Source of the DNA: Eubacterium ramulus ATCC 29099
Lineage (GTDB): Bacteria; Bacillota; Clostridia; Lachnospirales; Lachnospiraceae
NCBI RefSeq assembly: GCF_000469345.1
Contig: NZ_KI271108.1
Location: forward strand, 21,196-57,202
Direction: 5' to 3'
Length of the DNA: 36,007 nt
In this document: positions 24,671 to 33,672 of the stretch, one piece after another
Numbering within the stretch: the stretch's first letter is position 1
Layout: every line of letters begins with the position of its first letter
Notes under the pieces: generated by a model
What the model was told of the DNA's origin: nothing
Seen by the model: the letters and a program-made list of their open reading frames with translations, nothing else
The model's database searches: none
Program-made: the position numbers and the translations under genes

Positions 24671-27600
24671 ATGGATGCTTTTGTAAGTCCGCTGCATGAA
24701 CTGGGCAGTTTTGAGGAACTGGAGCGGGCCTCGGCGAAGGAGGGCACGGTGCTCTCGGCAACCGGCTGTATGGATGCACAAAAACCACATATGATGTACG
24801 GATGGAACAATGGCAGGGGCATGCGTGTCATTGTTACTTTTAATGAACAGAAGGCACGGGAACTGCTGGATGCTTACCGGTATTTTGACCGGAAAGCGGT
24901 ATATTTTCCGGCAAAGGATATTCTGTTCTATCAGTCAGATATCCGTGGTAATGCACTGACACAGGAGCGGATCCAGGCATTCAGGACCTTGTTTGAGGAA
25001 AAGGATGCGGCCATCATCACTACTTTTGATGCATTGTTGGACCGCCTGGTGCGGCCGGAAGTGCTGCGTGGATTTTTGCTGCGGCTGAAGAATGAGGATA
25101 CGGTAGATCTGGAGGTGCTGCGCAGACGTTTGGTAGGGCTGGGTTATGAAAGTGTCTATCAGGTAGAAACACCGGGCGAATTTGCCATCCGTGGCGGTAT
25201 CGTGGATATTTTTGCACTGACGGAGGAACTCCCTTACCGTATCGAACTGTGGGGGGATGAGGTAGATTCCATCCGTACTTTTGATCCGGACAGCCAGCGT
25301 TCCGTGGATACCATGGAAGAGATCGTGGTGTATCCGGCGGCGGAACTTGTGCTGACAAGAGAGCAGAAAAGTACAGGATTGGACCGCATTGTAAAGGAAG
25401 GAAAAAAAATCACAGAACGTTTCCGAAAGGAGATGAAAACCCAGGAAGCACACCGGTTACAGGAGGCGGTAGATTTGCTGAAAGAGCAGGTGGAGGAACT
25501 TGGAAGCCTCAGGGCGGCAGAGAGTTATCTGACGTATTTTTATCAGGATACTGTGGGATTTCTGGAGTTTGCCTCCCGTTGTGCCGGGGCACAGGAGCAG
25601 AAATTGCTGATCTTTATAGATGAACCGGCTCGCTGCCTGGAGAAAGCGTCTGCAGTGGAAAAAGAATTTTCCCAGAGTATGACGCAGCGTCTGGAGAAAG
25701 GCTATATTTTGCCGGGACAGGCAGATATTCTATATACCCATCAGACGGTGACAGCACAGATACAGCAGTTTGGCTGTATTCTGATCTCGGCCATGGAACT
25801 GCGTGCGGAGGGACTGGCACCGGCGCAAAGCTGCTTTTTCCAGGTGCATTCTGTCAATGCTTACAACAGCAGTTTTGAACTGCTCTCCAAAGATCTGAAA
25901 AGTTATAAAAAACGCAAATACCGGGTGATCCTCATGTGCAGCTCCCGGACCCGTGCGGAGCGTATGGCGGAGGATCTGCGACAGAAGGAACTGAATGCAT
26001 TTTTTACGACTGATACAGACCGTGCGGTGCAGCCGGGAGAAGTCATGGTGCTGTATGGCAAGCTGAAACGCGGATTTGAATATCCGGATATCAAATTCGT
26101 CGTGCTGACAGAGACCGACATTTTTGGTGGGGAAAAGAAGAAACGGAAAAAGAAAAAGAAGATTTACGAGGGTGAGCATATCCAGAGTTTCTCCGAACTG
26201 AAACCGGGAGATTATGTGGTGCATGAGAATCACGGTCTCGGTATTTTCCGCGGCATAGAGAAAATCGAAGTCGACAAGACCATGCGGGATTACATGAAGA
26301 TTGAGTATGACAAAGGCGGCAATCTGTATGTGTTGGCGACACAGCTTGATTTGATCCAGAAATATGCCGGTGCGGATGCGAAGAAACCGAAGCTGAACCG
26401 TCTGGGCGGACAGGAGTGGACAAAGACCCGGCACCGGGTACAGAAAGCGGTACAGGAAGTGGCGCAGGAACTGGTGGAATTGTATGCCATCCGCCAGAGT
26501 AAGGAAGGCTATGAATATGGACCGGATACCGTATGGCAGCGGGAATTTGAGGAAATGTTTCCATATGATGAGACGGAGGATCAGCGTCTTGCCATCGAAG
26601 CGACGAAAGCGGATATGGAAAGCAGGAAAATCATGGATCGTCTGATCTGCGGTGACGTTGGTTTTGGCAAGACTGAGGTGGCGATCCGAGCGGCCTTCAA
26701 AGCAGCACAGGAGGAAAAACAGGTTATTTATCTGGTGCCGACGACGATTCTGGCACAGCAGCATTACAATACATTTGTACAGCGAATGAAGGATTTTCCG
26801 ATCAATGTGGAACTGATGTGCCGCTTTCGTACTCCGAAGCAGCAGAAAGCGACTCTGGAGGGGCTGAAGCGTGGAACCGTGGATATCGTGATCGGAACCC
26901 ACCGCCTGCTGTCTAAGGATGTGGAGTGCAAAAATCTCGGTCTGCTGATCATTGATGAGGAACAGCGGTTTGGCGTGACACATAAAGAAAAGATCAAACA
27001 GATGAAAAAGGATGTGGATGTGCTGACCCTGACAGCAACCCCGATTCCGAGAACGCTGCATATGAGTCTGATCGGTATCCGTGACATGAGTGTATTGGAA
27101 GAACCGCCTCAGGATCGTATGCCGATCCAGACTTATGTTATGGAATATGATGAAGAAATGATCCGGGAAGCCATTGAGCGTGAAATGGCCAGGGACGGTC
27201 AGGTGTACTATGTATTCAACCGGGTCAACCAGATTGCAGAAGTGGCAGCAAGGATTGCAGAACTGGTGCCGGATGCAGAAGTGGCATATGCGCACGGTCA
27301 GATGAGTGAGCGGGAACTGGAGCGCGTGATGTATCAGTTCATGAACGGGGAAGTGGATGTGCTGGTGTCGACTACTATTATTGAAACCGGACTGGATATC
27401 GGAAATGTCAATACCATGATCATTCACGATGCGGATAATCTGGGACTATCCCAGTTGTATCAGCTGCGAGGAAGGATTGGACGTTCCAACCGGACAGCCT
27501 ATGCGTTCCTGATGTATCGCAGAAATAAAATGCTGAAAGAAGTGGCAGAGAAACGGCTGTCTGCCATTCGGGAATTTACCGATCTGGGAAGCGGCTTCAA

Positions 27601-28216
27601 AATCGCCATGAAAGATCTTGAGATACGGGGGGCCGGGAATCTGCTGGGCGAGCAGCAGCATGGTCATATGGAAGCCGTTGGATATGATCTGTACTGCAAG
27701 ATGTTGAATGAAGCGGTAAAAACGGCAAAGGGAGAAGCAGTGGAAGAATCCTTTGAGACATCCATCGATATTGAGCTGGATGCCTATATTCCAAACGGTT
27801 ATATCGCAAATGAATATCAGAAGCTGGATATTTACAAGCGGATCGCAGCCATTGAAAATGAGGAAGAAAAGGATGAGATGCTGGATGAACTGATCGACCG
27901 TTTTGGAGAACCGCCGCGGCCGGTACAGAATCTGCTGCGAGTGGCACAGTTGAAAGCAGAAGCTCACAGCCTGTATTTTGTGGAAATCAAAGAGTCTTCC
28001 AATGACATTACCTTCCGGATGTTTGAACGTGCGAAAGTAAATGGAAGCAACATTCCGCTGGTGGTGGAGAAAAATAAACCATTGTTGTCCTTTGTTCCGG
28101 ATAAAAAAGAACCGTATTTTTATTATCGAAAACAAAAAAACAGTCCTGATACGATTGAGGTGATCTATCGTGTGCTGGCAGACTGCCGGGAATTGTTGGC
28201 GGAGCAGGGTTCGTAA
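24671..28216 (+). CDS. mfd: Transcription-repair coupling factor Mfd
   Basis: A full-length 1181-residue Mfd, which pushes stalled RNA polymerase off damaged DNA and recruits UvrA. Domain order: UvrB-like N-terminal modules (about 1-350), linker, CarD-like RNA-polymerase-interaction domain (about 500-565, with [14 protein letters not shown]), RecG-like translocase with Walker [10 protein letters not shown] (about 660-668), DEEQ box (about 761-764), [12 protein letters not shown] and the helicase C part QLRGRIGRS, then the TRCF C-terminal domain (about 1040-1140). A very basic stretch KKKRKKKKK precedes the CarD-like domain. RBS AAAGGAGG is strong. The gene follows pth, and the foldase-like lipoprotein comes next but has its own promoter. 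Confidence 0.97.
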   Translation: MDAFVSPLHELGSFEELERASAKEGTVLSATGCMDAQKPHMMYGWNNGRGMRVIVTFNEQKARELLDAYRYFDRKAVYFPAKDILFYQSDIRGNALTQERIQAFRTLFEEKDAAIITTFDALLDRLVRPEVLRGFLLRLKNEDTVDLEVLRRRLVGLGYESVYQVETPGEFAIRGGIVDIFALTEELPYRIELWGDEVDSIRTFDPDSQRSVDTMEEIVVYPAAELVLTREQKSTGLDRIVKEGKKITERFRKEMKTQEAHRLQEAVDLLKEQVEELGSLRAAESYLTYFYQDTVGFLEFASRCAGAQEQKLLIFIDEPARCLEKASAVEKEFSQSMTQRLEKGYILPGQADILYTHQTVTAQIQQFGCILISAMELRAEGLAPAQSCFFQVHSVNAYNSSFELLSKDLKSYKKRKYRVILMCSSRTRAERMAEDLRQKELNAFFTTDTDRAVQPGEVMVLYGKLKRGFEYPDIKFVVLTETDIFGGEKKKRKKKKKIYEGEHIQSFSELKPGDYVVHENHGLGIFRGIEKIEVDKTMRDYMKIEYDKGGNLYVLATQLDLIQKYAGADAKKPKLNRLGGQEWTKTRHRVQKAVQEVAQELVELYAIRQSKEGYEYGPDTVWQREFEEMFPYDETEDQRLAIEATKADMESRKIMDRLICGDVGFGKTEVAIRAAFKAAQEEKQVIYLVPTTILAQQHYNTFVQRMKDFPINVELMCRFRTPKQQKATLEGLKRGTVDIVIGTHRLLSKDVECKNLGLLIIDEEQRFGVTHKEKIKQMKKDVDVLTLTATPIPRTLHMSLIGIRDMSVLEEPPQDRMPIQTYVMEYDEEMIREAIEREMARDGQVYYVFNRVNQIAEVAARIAELVPDAEVAYAHGQMSERELERVMYQFMNGEVDVLVSTTIIETGLDIGNVNTMIIHDADNLGLSQLYQLRGRIGRSNRTAYAFLMYRRNKMLKEVAEKRLSAIREFTDLGSGFKIAMKDLEIRGAGNLLGEQQHGHMEAVGYDLYCKMLNEAVKTAKGEAVEESFETSIDIELDAYIPNGYIANEYQKLDIYKRIAAIENEEEKDEMLDELIDRFGEPPRPVQNLLRVAQLKAEAHSLYFVEIKESSNDITFRMFERAKVNGSNIPLVVEKNKPLLSFVPDKKEPYFYYRKQKNSPDTIEVIYRVLADCRELLAEQGS

Positions 28217-28228
28217 TGTAAAAATACC

Positions 28229-28257
28229 TTGCGGTGACGGGGAATCTACGCTATACT
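28229..28257 (+). promoter_or_regulatory. Promoter of the foldase-like lipoprotein gene
   Basis: TTGCGG (28229-28234), a 17-nt spacer and TATACT (28252-28257). It predicts a long leader of about 240 nt. Confidence 0.6.
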
Positions 28258-28502
28258 TGAAAAATGAAAGTATCCGTTATGTGCAGTGATTCTGAGAGGA
28301 ATATGTCAGCTTACGTTGACCAGAGTGATGCACCAGGTCTCACGTGCGTTCGACTTGAATTTCTATATAATGCACAGACCGGATATCGGAAAACAGACAG
28401 AATTTGATCATAAATAGTATTAAGAGACATAATATCACATGCGGTACAGATTTCGATGGAAACATACGTGGAAGCTGATGACCGTTATAGATGGAGGAAA
28501 CC
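28258..28502 (+). other. Long leader of the foldase-like gene
   Basis: It contains the 19-nt motif (28284-28302), a possible 34-codon reading frame from ATG 28303 to the TGA at 28405-28407 with poorly spaced AGAGG, a second -10-like TATAAT (28366-28371) without a good -35, and the left copy of a 15-bp direct repeat (28373-28387). No strong terminator is seen. A regulatory leader is possible but unproven. Confidence 0.4.
28284..28302 (+). repeat. 19-nt leader motif, copy 2
   Basis: Identical to 4785-4803 and starting 26 nt after the -10 box TATACT, versus 27 nt in the sirtuin leader. The right arm of the hairpin is weaker here (GAATAT instead of GAATCA). Confidence 0.75.
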
Positions 28503-29576
28503 ATGAGATTTAAGAAATTTGCTGCAATTATCCTGATGAGTACCATGATTGGAACGATGAGTCTGAGCGGATGCGGTGGCGTGAACAAAGATGCAGTGGC
28601 AATTACGATGACAAGTGATGACAAAGATGCCATCGAAGTGACTATGGGATATGCAAACTTTGCGGCACGTATTCAGCAGGCCGGTTATGACAGTGTTTTT
28701 GCTTCTTATTATGGAGATGACTACTGGACAAATGACTCCTATGCAAAGGATGGAAAGAACATGCAGGAATCTATAAAGGATAGTGTACTGGAAAGCATTG
28801 AGACACAGTATCTGCTGGAGAAACATATGTCAGATTACGGTGTGGAGATCACAGAGGAAGATCAGGCAGCCATCAAAAAAGCAGCAGAGCAGTTTATGTC
28901 GGACAACTCCAAAGCAGCACTCAAAGAAGTGGGAGCTACACAGGAGTATGTAGAGCGTTATCTGTATCTGCAGACAGTAGAGAAGAGAATGAAGGCAGCC
29001 ATCAGCGCGACTGCTGATACAAACGTATCCGATGAGGAAGCAGCACAGAGAACATTCAGTTATATGAAGATCAGTCTGACAACTTATACGGATGAGAGCG
29101 GCAAACAGCAGACTTATAGCGCAGATGAGACCACTGTAGTGAAGAAAAATGCAGACGATGCAGCACAAAAAGCACAGAGCGATTTTGATGGAACCGCACA
29201 AGAATATTCCTACGATGTACAGACATATTCTTATGGAAGCGATGAAAAGAGCGAGGCAGATGGCGGTTTCTGTGATGCGGTCATCGCAGCGGCAAACAGC
29301 ATGACAGCCGGACAGGTATCCGGTCTGATCGAGGGTGCCGACTGTTATTATATCATCCGACTGGACAGCGAGTTTGATGCAGATGCAACAGAAAAGAAGA
29401 AAGAAAGTATCATCAGTGACCGTCAGGATCAGCTTTATCAGGATGTAACGGATGGATACAAAGACGCTGTAAAGATCAAAGTTGATGAGGATGAGTGGGC
29501 GAAAGTGAAATTTGATAATATCTTTACTACACCGTCTGCTGCTGACAACAGCGATTCCAGCGCGACAGCAGAATAA
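28503..29576 (+). CDS. Secreted SurA/PrsA-like foldase lipoprotein
   Basis: A 358-residue lipoprotein. The signal peptide has a basic start (MRFKKF), a hydrophobic core and lipobox LSGC with Cys24 as the lipidation site, so it would be anchored on the outer membrane face. The helical part (about 70-185) resembles the SurA N-terminal chaperone region. The segment about 190-300 has a parvulin-like ending (MTAGQVSGLIEGADCYYIIRL) but lacks the clear parvulin start, so peptidyl-prolyl isomerase activity is uncertain. The Ser/Ala/Asp-rich tail is disordered. The start is chosen for GGAGG 7 nt upstream; an ATG 12 nt earlier contains that RBS. Position after mfd is that of prsA/surA-like genes in several Clostridia. 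A terminator follows at 29656. Confidence 0.8.
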   Translation: MRFKKFAAIILMSTMIGTMSLSGCGGVNKDAVAITMTSDDKDAIEVTMGYANFAARIQQAGYDSVFASYYGDDYWTNDSYAKDGKNMQESIKDSVLESIETQYLLEKHMSDYGVEITEEDQAAIKKAAEQFMSDNSKAALKEVGATQEYVERYLYLQTVEKRMKAAISATADTNVSDEEAAQRTFSYMKISLTTYTDESGKQQTYSADETTVVKKNADDAAQKAQSDFDGTAQEYSYDVQTYSYGSDEKSEADGGFCDAVIAAANSMTAGQVSGLIEGADCYYIIRLDSEFDADATEKKKESIISDRQDQLYQDVTDGYKDAVKIKVDEDEWAKVKFDNIFTTPSAADNSDSSATAE

Positions 29577-29655
29577 GATGCCGGTTTTACAGATCAGAAG
29601 GTGTGCATTGGAAAGATCACAGACCGGATATCAGAAATTCAGATAAAACAGACAG

Positions 29656-29679
29656 AGCGGACATTTGTCCGCTTTGTTT
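29656..29679 (+). terminator. Terminator of the foldase-like gene
   Basis: AGCGGACA-TT-TGTCCGCT followed by TTGTTT. The T-tract is interrupted, so strength is moderate. Confidence 0.7.
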
Positions 29680-29725
29680 CACGGGTTACAGGATAGAAGC
29701 TTACAGAGAAAGATTTAGTTGAGAG

Positions 29726-30259
29726 ATGAAAAAGGAAAATATTGTTTTAATAGGCATGCCGGGTGTTGGAAAAAGTACCATCGGTGTCGTTCTGGCAAAA
29801 GTTCTTGGATATGAGTTTATTGATGCAGATCTGCTGATCCAGAAAGCAGAGGGCAAGCTGCTCCGGGAAATCATCGAGGAGAAGGGAACGGACGGTTTTA
29901 TCGAAGTGGAGAACCGTGTAAACAGCCAGATCCGGACAACACACAGTGTGATTTCGACCGGCGGAAGCGTCGTGTATGGAAAAGAAGCGATGGAGCATCT
30001 TGGTTCCATCGGAACAATCGTATATCTGAAACAGAATCTGAAGCCACTGGAGCGTCGGCTGCGCAACATCAAAGGACGTGGCGTTGTATTGAAACCGGGT
30101 CAGACATTAGCCGGACTGTACAAAGAGCGTGTGGTCTTATATGAAAAATATGCCGACATCATTGTGGATGAATATAAATTGAATGTAGAACAGACACTAG
30201 ATGCTGTTTTACAGGCGTTAAAAGAAAAGAATGGAACCGAAATGGCTGGAGATGAATAA
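29726..30259 (+). CDS. Shikimate-kinase-like P-loop kinase
   Basis: A 177-residue protein with the AroK fold: P-loop GMPGVGKST (10-18), the D33-A-D35 pair matching shikimate-binding Asp residues, R118 in the lid and R135 in KERVVLY. Two shikimate-pocket features are changed. The Arg of the family F-R motif (R58 in M. tuberculosis) is Ile59 in GFIEVE, and the Gly-Gly-Gly loop is T78-GG-S81. It may therefore phosphorylate shikimate weakly or use another substrate. No other aro genes are nearby. The RBS is weak (TTGAGAG close to ATG) and no clear promoter is visible after the preceding terminator. Kinase-fold assignment is firm; shikimate specificity is doubtful. Confidence 0.8.
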   Translation: MKKENIVLIGMPGVGKSTIGVVLAKVLGYEFIDADLLIQKAEGKLLREIIEEKGTDGFIEVENRVNSQIRTTHSVISTGGSVVYGKEAMEHLGSIGTIVYLKQNLKPLERRLRNIKGRGVVLKPGQTLAGLYKERVVLYEKYADIIVDEYKLNVEQTLDAVLQALKEKNGTEMAGDE

Positions 30260-30325
30260 AATAAAGCAAAGTTTCTTTTCTAAGCGAGAATTTCATGATA
30301 CAATAGGTAAAAATGAAAAATTTTC

Positions 30326-30355
30326 TTGACAATTTTTTTGAGATATAGTTATAAT
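30326..30355 (+). promoter_or_regulatory. murA promoter
   Basis: Perfect TTGACA (30326-30331) and TATAAT (30350-30355) with an 18-nt spacer. Confidence 0.9.
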
Positions 30356-30388
30356 AGCGTGTTTAAATATATAGCATAGAGGTGCAAA

Positions 30389-31678
30389 ATGGATCAATAT
30401 GTAATAAAAGGTGGAAATCCATTAGTCGGAGATGTGGCAATCGGCGGAGCAAAGAATGCAGCGCTGGCGATTCTTGCCGCAGCAGTGATGACGGACGAAA
30501 CCGTTACAATAGATAATTTACCAAATGTCCGTGATATCAATGTCATGCTTCAGGCAATCGAGAACATTGGTGCGACTGTCGAGCGGATCGACGTTCACAC
30601 GGTAAAGATCAACGGCTCAACCATTCATGAAACGAGCGTTGATAATGAATACATCAGAAAAATCCGTGCGTCCTATTATCTACTGGGCGCCTTACTTGGA
30701 AAATATAAAGATGCAGAAGTAGCACTGCCGGGCGGATGTGCGATCGGAAGCCGTCCGATCGACCTGCATCTGAAAGGATTCCGTGCCATGGGTGCGGAGA
30801 TTGATATTCACCATGGTCTGGTAGCAGCGAAGGCAGACCGCCTTTGTGGTACCCATATTTATATGGATAAGGTTTCCGTAGGAGCCACCATCAATATCAT
30901 GATGGCAGCAGCTATGGCAGAGGGAAAGACGATCATCGAGAATGCAGCGAAAGAGCCGCATGTCGTTGATGTGGCAAATTTCCTGAACCGGATGGGAGCC
31001 AATATCCGCGGAGCCGGAACTGACGTGATCCGTATTTCCGGTGTTGAGAAACTGCACAAGACGGAATATTCTATCATTCCGGATCAGATTGAGGCAGGTA
31101 CATTTATGTTTGCGGCAGCCGCAACGCATGGTGATGTCACAGTAAAAAATGTCATTCCGAAGCATCTGGAGGCAACCAGTGCGAAACTGATCGAAGTGGG
31201 ATGTGAGATTCAGGAGTTTGATGATGCAGTACGTGTCATCGCAAAGAATCCGCTGCATCATACGCAGGTGACCACACTGCCGTATCCGGGCTTCCCGACA
31301 GATATGCAGCCACAGATGGGTGTGGTACTGGGTGTTTCTGAGGGAACAAGCACCATTACCGAGAGCATTTTCGAGAACCGTTTCAAATATGTGGATGAAC
31401 TGGAGAAGATGGGTGCTAATATCAAAGTGGAAGGTAATATCGCGATCATCAACGGTGTGGAGCGTTATACCGGCGCGAGAGTCAGCGCACCGGATCTTCG
31501 TGCAGGCGCAGCTCTAGTCATTGCAGGATTGGCAGGCGACGGCATCACTATCGTAGACGACATCTACTATATTGAACGTGGATATGAGGCATTTGATGAG
31601 AAATTCAGAGGCCTTGGCGGCATGATGGAAAAGGTAAGTTCTGAGAAAGAGATTCAGCAGTTCCGGTTAAAAATCTGA
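30389..31678 (+). CDS. murA: UDP-N-acetylglucosamine 1-carboxyvinyltransferase
   Basis: A 429-residue MurA, the first committed step of peptidoglycan synthesis: enolpyruvyl transfer from PEP to UDP-GlcNAc. Key residues are K22 in GGAKNAAL, the fosfomycin-target C117 in LPGGCAIGSRPIDLH, and the late FPTDMQPQMG and TITESIFENRF motifs. Cys at 117 predicts the usual fosfomycin-sensitive type. RBS AGAGGTG lies about 5 nt before ATG. Monocistronic, with a consensus promoter and a GC-rich terminator. murA and murC are unlinked, as is usual in Clostridia. Confidence 0.97.
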   Translation: MDQYVIKGGNPLVGDVAIGGAKNAALAILAAAVMTDETVTIDNLPNVRDINVMLQAIENIGATVERIDVHTVKINGSTIHETSVDNEYIRKIRASYYLLGALLGKYKDAEVALPGGCAIGSRPIDLHLKGFRAMGAEIDIHHGLVAAKADRLCGTHIYMDKVSVGATINIMMAAAMAEGKTIIENAAKEPHVVDVANFLNRMGANIRGAGTDVIRISGVEKLHKTEYSIIPDQIEAGTFMFAAAATHGDVTVKNVIPKHLEATSAKLIEVGCEIQEFDDAVRVIAKNPLHHTQVTTLPYPGFPTDMQPQMGVVLGVSEGTSTITESIFENRFKYVDELEKMGANIKVEGNIAIINGVERYTGARVSAPDLRAGAALVIAGLAGDGITIVDDIYYIERGYEAFDEKFRGLGGMMEKVSSEKEIQQFRLKI

Positions 31679-31732
31679 TCCGTGACAGAAGACTGATATC
31701 CGGCAGAAGTGAGAAAAATGAATAGCAGGCGG

Positions 31733-31759
31733 GCGGGCAATGTTGGCTGCCCGCTTTTT
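31733..31759 (+). terminator. murA terminator
   Basis: GCGGGCA / TGCCCGC with an 8-nt loop, followed by TTTTT. Confidence 0.9.
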
Positions 31760-31814
31760 ATTTGATAGGAAATTACGTTGAATTTCCTATCAAATAAAAG
31801 CACTTCGTGCAAAC
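31759..31814. repeat. Structured repeat B, copy 2
   Basis: A perfect 16-bp stem TATTTGATAGGAAATT (31759-31774) / AATTTCCTATCAAATA (31781-31796) with loop ACGTTG. It is followed by AAAGCACTTCGTGCAAAC, as in copy 1. It is flush with the murA terminator. Confidence 0.8.
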
Positions 31815-31817
31815 AAT

Positions 31818-31925
31818 GCACACTCGCACGAGAAGAAATGATTGCTTCGCAAGCGTGTTCGGCGCGGACAAGAAAGATGTGCTGTTGATGCTTTTGTCCG
31901 CGAGAGTGTGTGATAGCACACTTTC
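31818..31925. ncRNA. Candidate structured RNA block between murA and metK
   Basis: The stem CGCGGACAA (31863-31871) / TTGTCCGCG (31894-31902) sits inside CACACTC (31819-31825) / GAGTGTG (31904-31910). The second arm can pair instead with CACACTTTC (31917-31925) as a 9-bp hairpin with one G-U pair. Smaller arms, TTGC-TTC-GCAA (31842-31852) and CACG/CGTG, fall between. Transcription of this block is not shown; it follows a terminator and precedes the apparent metK promoter. Confidence 0.4.
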
Positions 31926-32012
31926 TTGTGTCTCCATATAGAACAGATGAAAAAATATGGATTTTTCCAGCTTTTTGACGATTTGTTCAACATTTTCGGG
32001 GGAATCTGTTGG

Positions 32013-32041
32013 TTGACTTTTGCTACTTTCGAATGTATGAT
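32013..32041 (+). promoter_or_regulatory. metK promoter
   Basis: TTGACT (32013-32018), a 17-nt spacer and TATGAT (32036-32041). Confidence 0.75.
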
Positions 32042-32130
32042 ACATAAAGTATGACTGCAATAACGTGAACAGTGGGAGTTCACATGTTTCAATTTAGATT
32101 AGAATGAGAGAAAAAGAACGGAGGATAATT

Positions 32131-33312
32131 ATGGAAAAATTATTATTTACTTCTGAATCAGTTACAGAGGGACATCCGGACAAAGTCTGCGATGCCGTAT
32201 CTGATGCAATTCTGGATGCCTGCATGGCACAGGATCCGATGAGCCGTGTTGCCTGCGAGACAGCTGCTTGTACAGGTTTCGTATTAGTAACAGGTGAGAT
32301 CACTACAAAAGCACAGCTTGATATCCCGTCTATCGTTCGTCAGACTGTAAACGAGATTGGTTACAATGATGCAAAGACAGGTTTCGATGGAAATACATGT
32401 GCAGTTATGGTTGCTCTGGATCAGCAGTCCGCTGATATCGCTATGGGTGTTGACAAAGCACTGGAAGCAAAAGAGGGTGCACTGACTGACGATCTGGATA
32501 CAGGTGCCGGCGATCAGGGTATGATGTTCGGTTATGCTACAAACGAGACACCGGAATTAATGCCTTACCCGATCTCTCTTGCTCACAAAATGGCTCTTCA
32601 GCTTACAAAAGTTCGTAAAGACGGTACATTAAGCTACTTAAGACCAGACGGAAAAACTCAGGTTTCCGTAGAGTATGATGAGAACGGCGCACCGAAGAGA
32701 TTAGAGGCTGTTGTTCTTTCCACACAGCATGATGATGATGTAACTCAGGAGCAGATCCATGAGGATATCAAAAAATATGTATTCGATCCGATCCTTCCGG
32801 CAGAGCTGATCGATGATGAGACAAAATTCTTCATCAACCCGACAGGACGTTTCGTAATCGGTGGACCGCACGGTGATGCAGGTCTGACAGGACGTAAGAT
32901 CATCGTTGATACATACGGTGGAATGGCTCGTCACGGCGGCGGAGCTTTCTCCGGAAAAGACTGCACAAAAGTAGACCGCTCTGCAGCATATGCAGCACGT
33001 TACGTTGCAAAGAATATCGTTGCAGCAGGTCTGGCTGACAAATGCGAGATTCAGCTTTCCTACGCAATCGGTGTAGCACAGCCGACATCCGTTATGGTAG
33101 ATACATTCGGAACAGGCAAACTGTCTGATGAGAAACTGGTTGAGATCGTTCGTGAGAACTTCGATCTTCGTCCGGCTGGCATCATCAAAATGCTTGACTT
33201 AAGAAGACCGATCTACAAAGCAACAGCTGCTTACGGACACTTCGGACGTACAGACGTAGATCTTCCTTGGGAAGCAACTGACAAAGTTGATGTATTAAAG
33301 AAATATCTGTAA
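32131..33312 (+). CDS. metK: S-adenosylmethionine synthetase
   Basis: A 393-residue methionine adenosyltransferase making SAM from methionine and ATP. Signature segments are [15 protein letters not shown] (His15 in GHPDK), [16 protein letters not shown], the P-loop-like [19 protein letters not shown], and [11 protein letters not shown] start at 32131 (MEKLLF), where CGGAGG lies 6 nt upstream; an ATG at 32104 adds nine residues and would include the RBS. Codon bias is strong, as in gdhA, suggesting high expression. It has its own promoter and terminator. No known SAM-sensing riboswitch is visible in the leader. Confidence 0.97.
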   Translation: MEKLLFTSESVTEGHPDKVCDAVSDAILDACMAQDPMSRVACETAACTGFVLVTGEITTKAQLDIPSIVRQTVNEIGYNDAKTGFDGNTCAVMVALDQQSADIAMGVDKALEAKEGALTDDLDTGAGDQGMMFGYATNETPELMPYPISLAHKMALQLTKVRKDGTLSYLRPDGKTQVSVEYDENGAPKRLEAVVLSTQHDDDVTQEQIHEDIKKYVFDPILPAELIDDETKFFINPTGRFVIGGPHGDAGLTGRKIIVDTYGGMARHGGGAFSGKDCTKVDRSAAYAARYVAKNIVAAGLADKCEIQLSYAIGVAQPTSVMVDTFGTGKLSDEKLVEIVRENFDLRPAGIIKMLDLRRPIYKATAAYGHFGRTDVDLPWEATDKVDVLKKYL

Positions 33313-33337
33313 GATAAATAATTATGGAATGAGATAA

Positions 33338-33380
33338 AAATCTCCGTCGTTTGTTGAAAAACAGCGGCGGGGATTTTTTT
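33338..33380 (+). terminator. metK terminator
   Basis: A 12-bp stem AAATCTCCGTCG / CGGCGGGGATTT (two G-U pairs) with an extended T-run. Confidence 0.9.
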
Positions 33381-33531
33381 ACGTTCTATATCAGAATCTG
33401 AGAAAAACAGATTATCCATCGGTCTCATAAGCGGAAATGTCTTCTTCAGATACTGATCAGTTAACGATTGATATATTCCATTGGAATCTGATAAACTTAT
33501 GTTGCAGATTTGTAGTTAGCAGTTAAAAATG

Positions 33532-33588
33532 AAAAGTCGTTACATTTCGATATAAAGATATATCGGGATGCAGCGACTTTTCTTTTTT
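33532..33588. terminator. Long hairpin with T-tract, owner unknown
   Basis: AAAAGTCG (33532-33539) / CGACTTTT (33574-33581) and inner CGATATA (33548-33554) / TATATCG (33559-33565), followed by CTTTTTT. The A/T arrangement would allow function in both directions. No gene upstream needs it, since metK is already terminated. Confidence 0.6.
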
Positions 33589-33593
33589 CCGGA

Positions 33594-33623
33594 CTTTTGA
33601 TTTGAGAGTGTCTATGCTACAAT
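33594..33623 (+). promoter_or_regulatory. Promoter of the AAA/PD-(D/E)XK gene
   Basis: CTTTTGATTT, 8 nt, then CTATGCTACAAT, with an extended -10 (TG-C-TACAAT). The pattern is shared, with identical spacing, by the promoter at 35255-35284. Confidence 0.65.
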
Positions 33624-33672
33624 AGTTAGCAGAAGAAGTAGCAGAAGATTTTTTGCGTCAGGAGGCTATACG

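Larger units (their letters stand above)
31679..32130. other. murA-metK intergenic region
   Basis: About 450 bp without a protein gene. In order: the murA terminator (31733-31759), repeat B copy 2 (31759-31814), a highly foldable block (31818-31925), AT-rich DNA, the metK promoter (32013-32041) and an ~80-nt leader with hairpin GTGAAC/GTTCAC at about 32064-32082. I do not recognise a SAM-I (S-box) or other known SAM riboswitch. Confidence 0.6.
33313..33672. other. metK to AAA-ATPase intergenic region
   Basis: About 360 bp holding the metK terminator, ~150 bp of AT-rich DNA without a recognisable gene, a long hairpin with T-tract (33532-33587), and the promoter and RBS of the next gene. A TTGATA/TAAACT pair near 33468-33500 could start a short RNA ending at the hairpin, but this is weak. 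Confidence 0.5.

Noticed and set aside
25730-27427. Long open frame antisense to mfd
   Set aside because: It is a mirror of mfd codon bias (His/Phe/Leu-rich, no RBS, no family resemblance) and overlaps a certain gene completely.
28303-28407. A 34-codon reading frame beginning directly after the second 19-nt motif (ATG at 28303, TGA at 28405-28407)
   Set aside because: The AGAGG is only 3 nt from the ATG, the product resembles nothing I know, and the sirtuin copy of the motif has no matching frame. Kept only as a note in the leader description.
31797-31925. A tRNA gene or known riboswitch in the murA-metK spacer
   Set aside because: No cloverleaf with T-loop GTTCRANNC and CCA-side acceptor could be built, and no known riboswitch core was recognised; left as an unclassified structured block.
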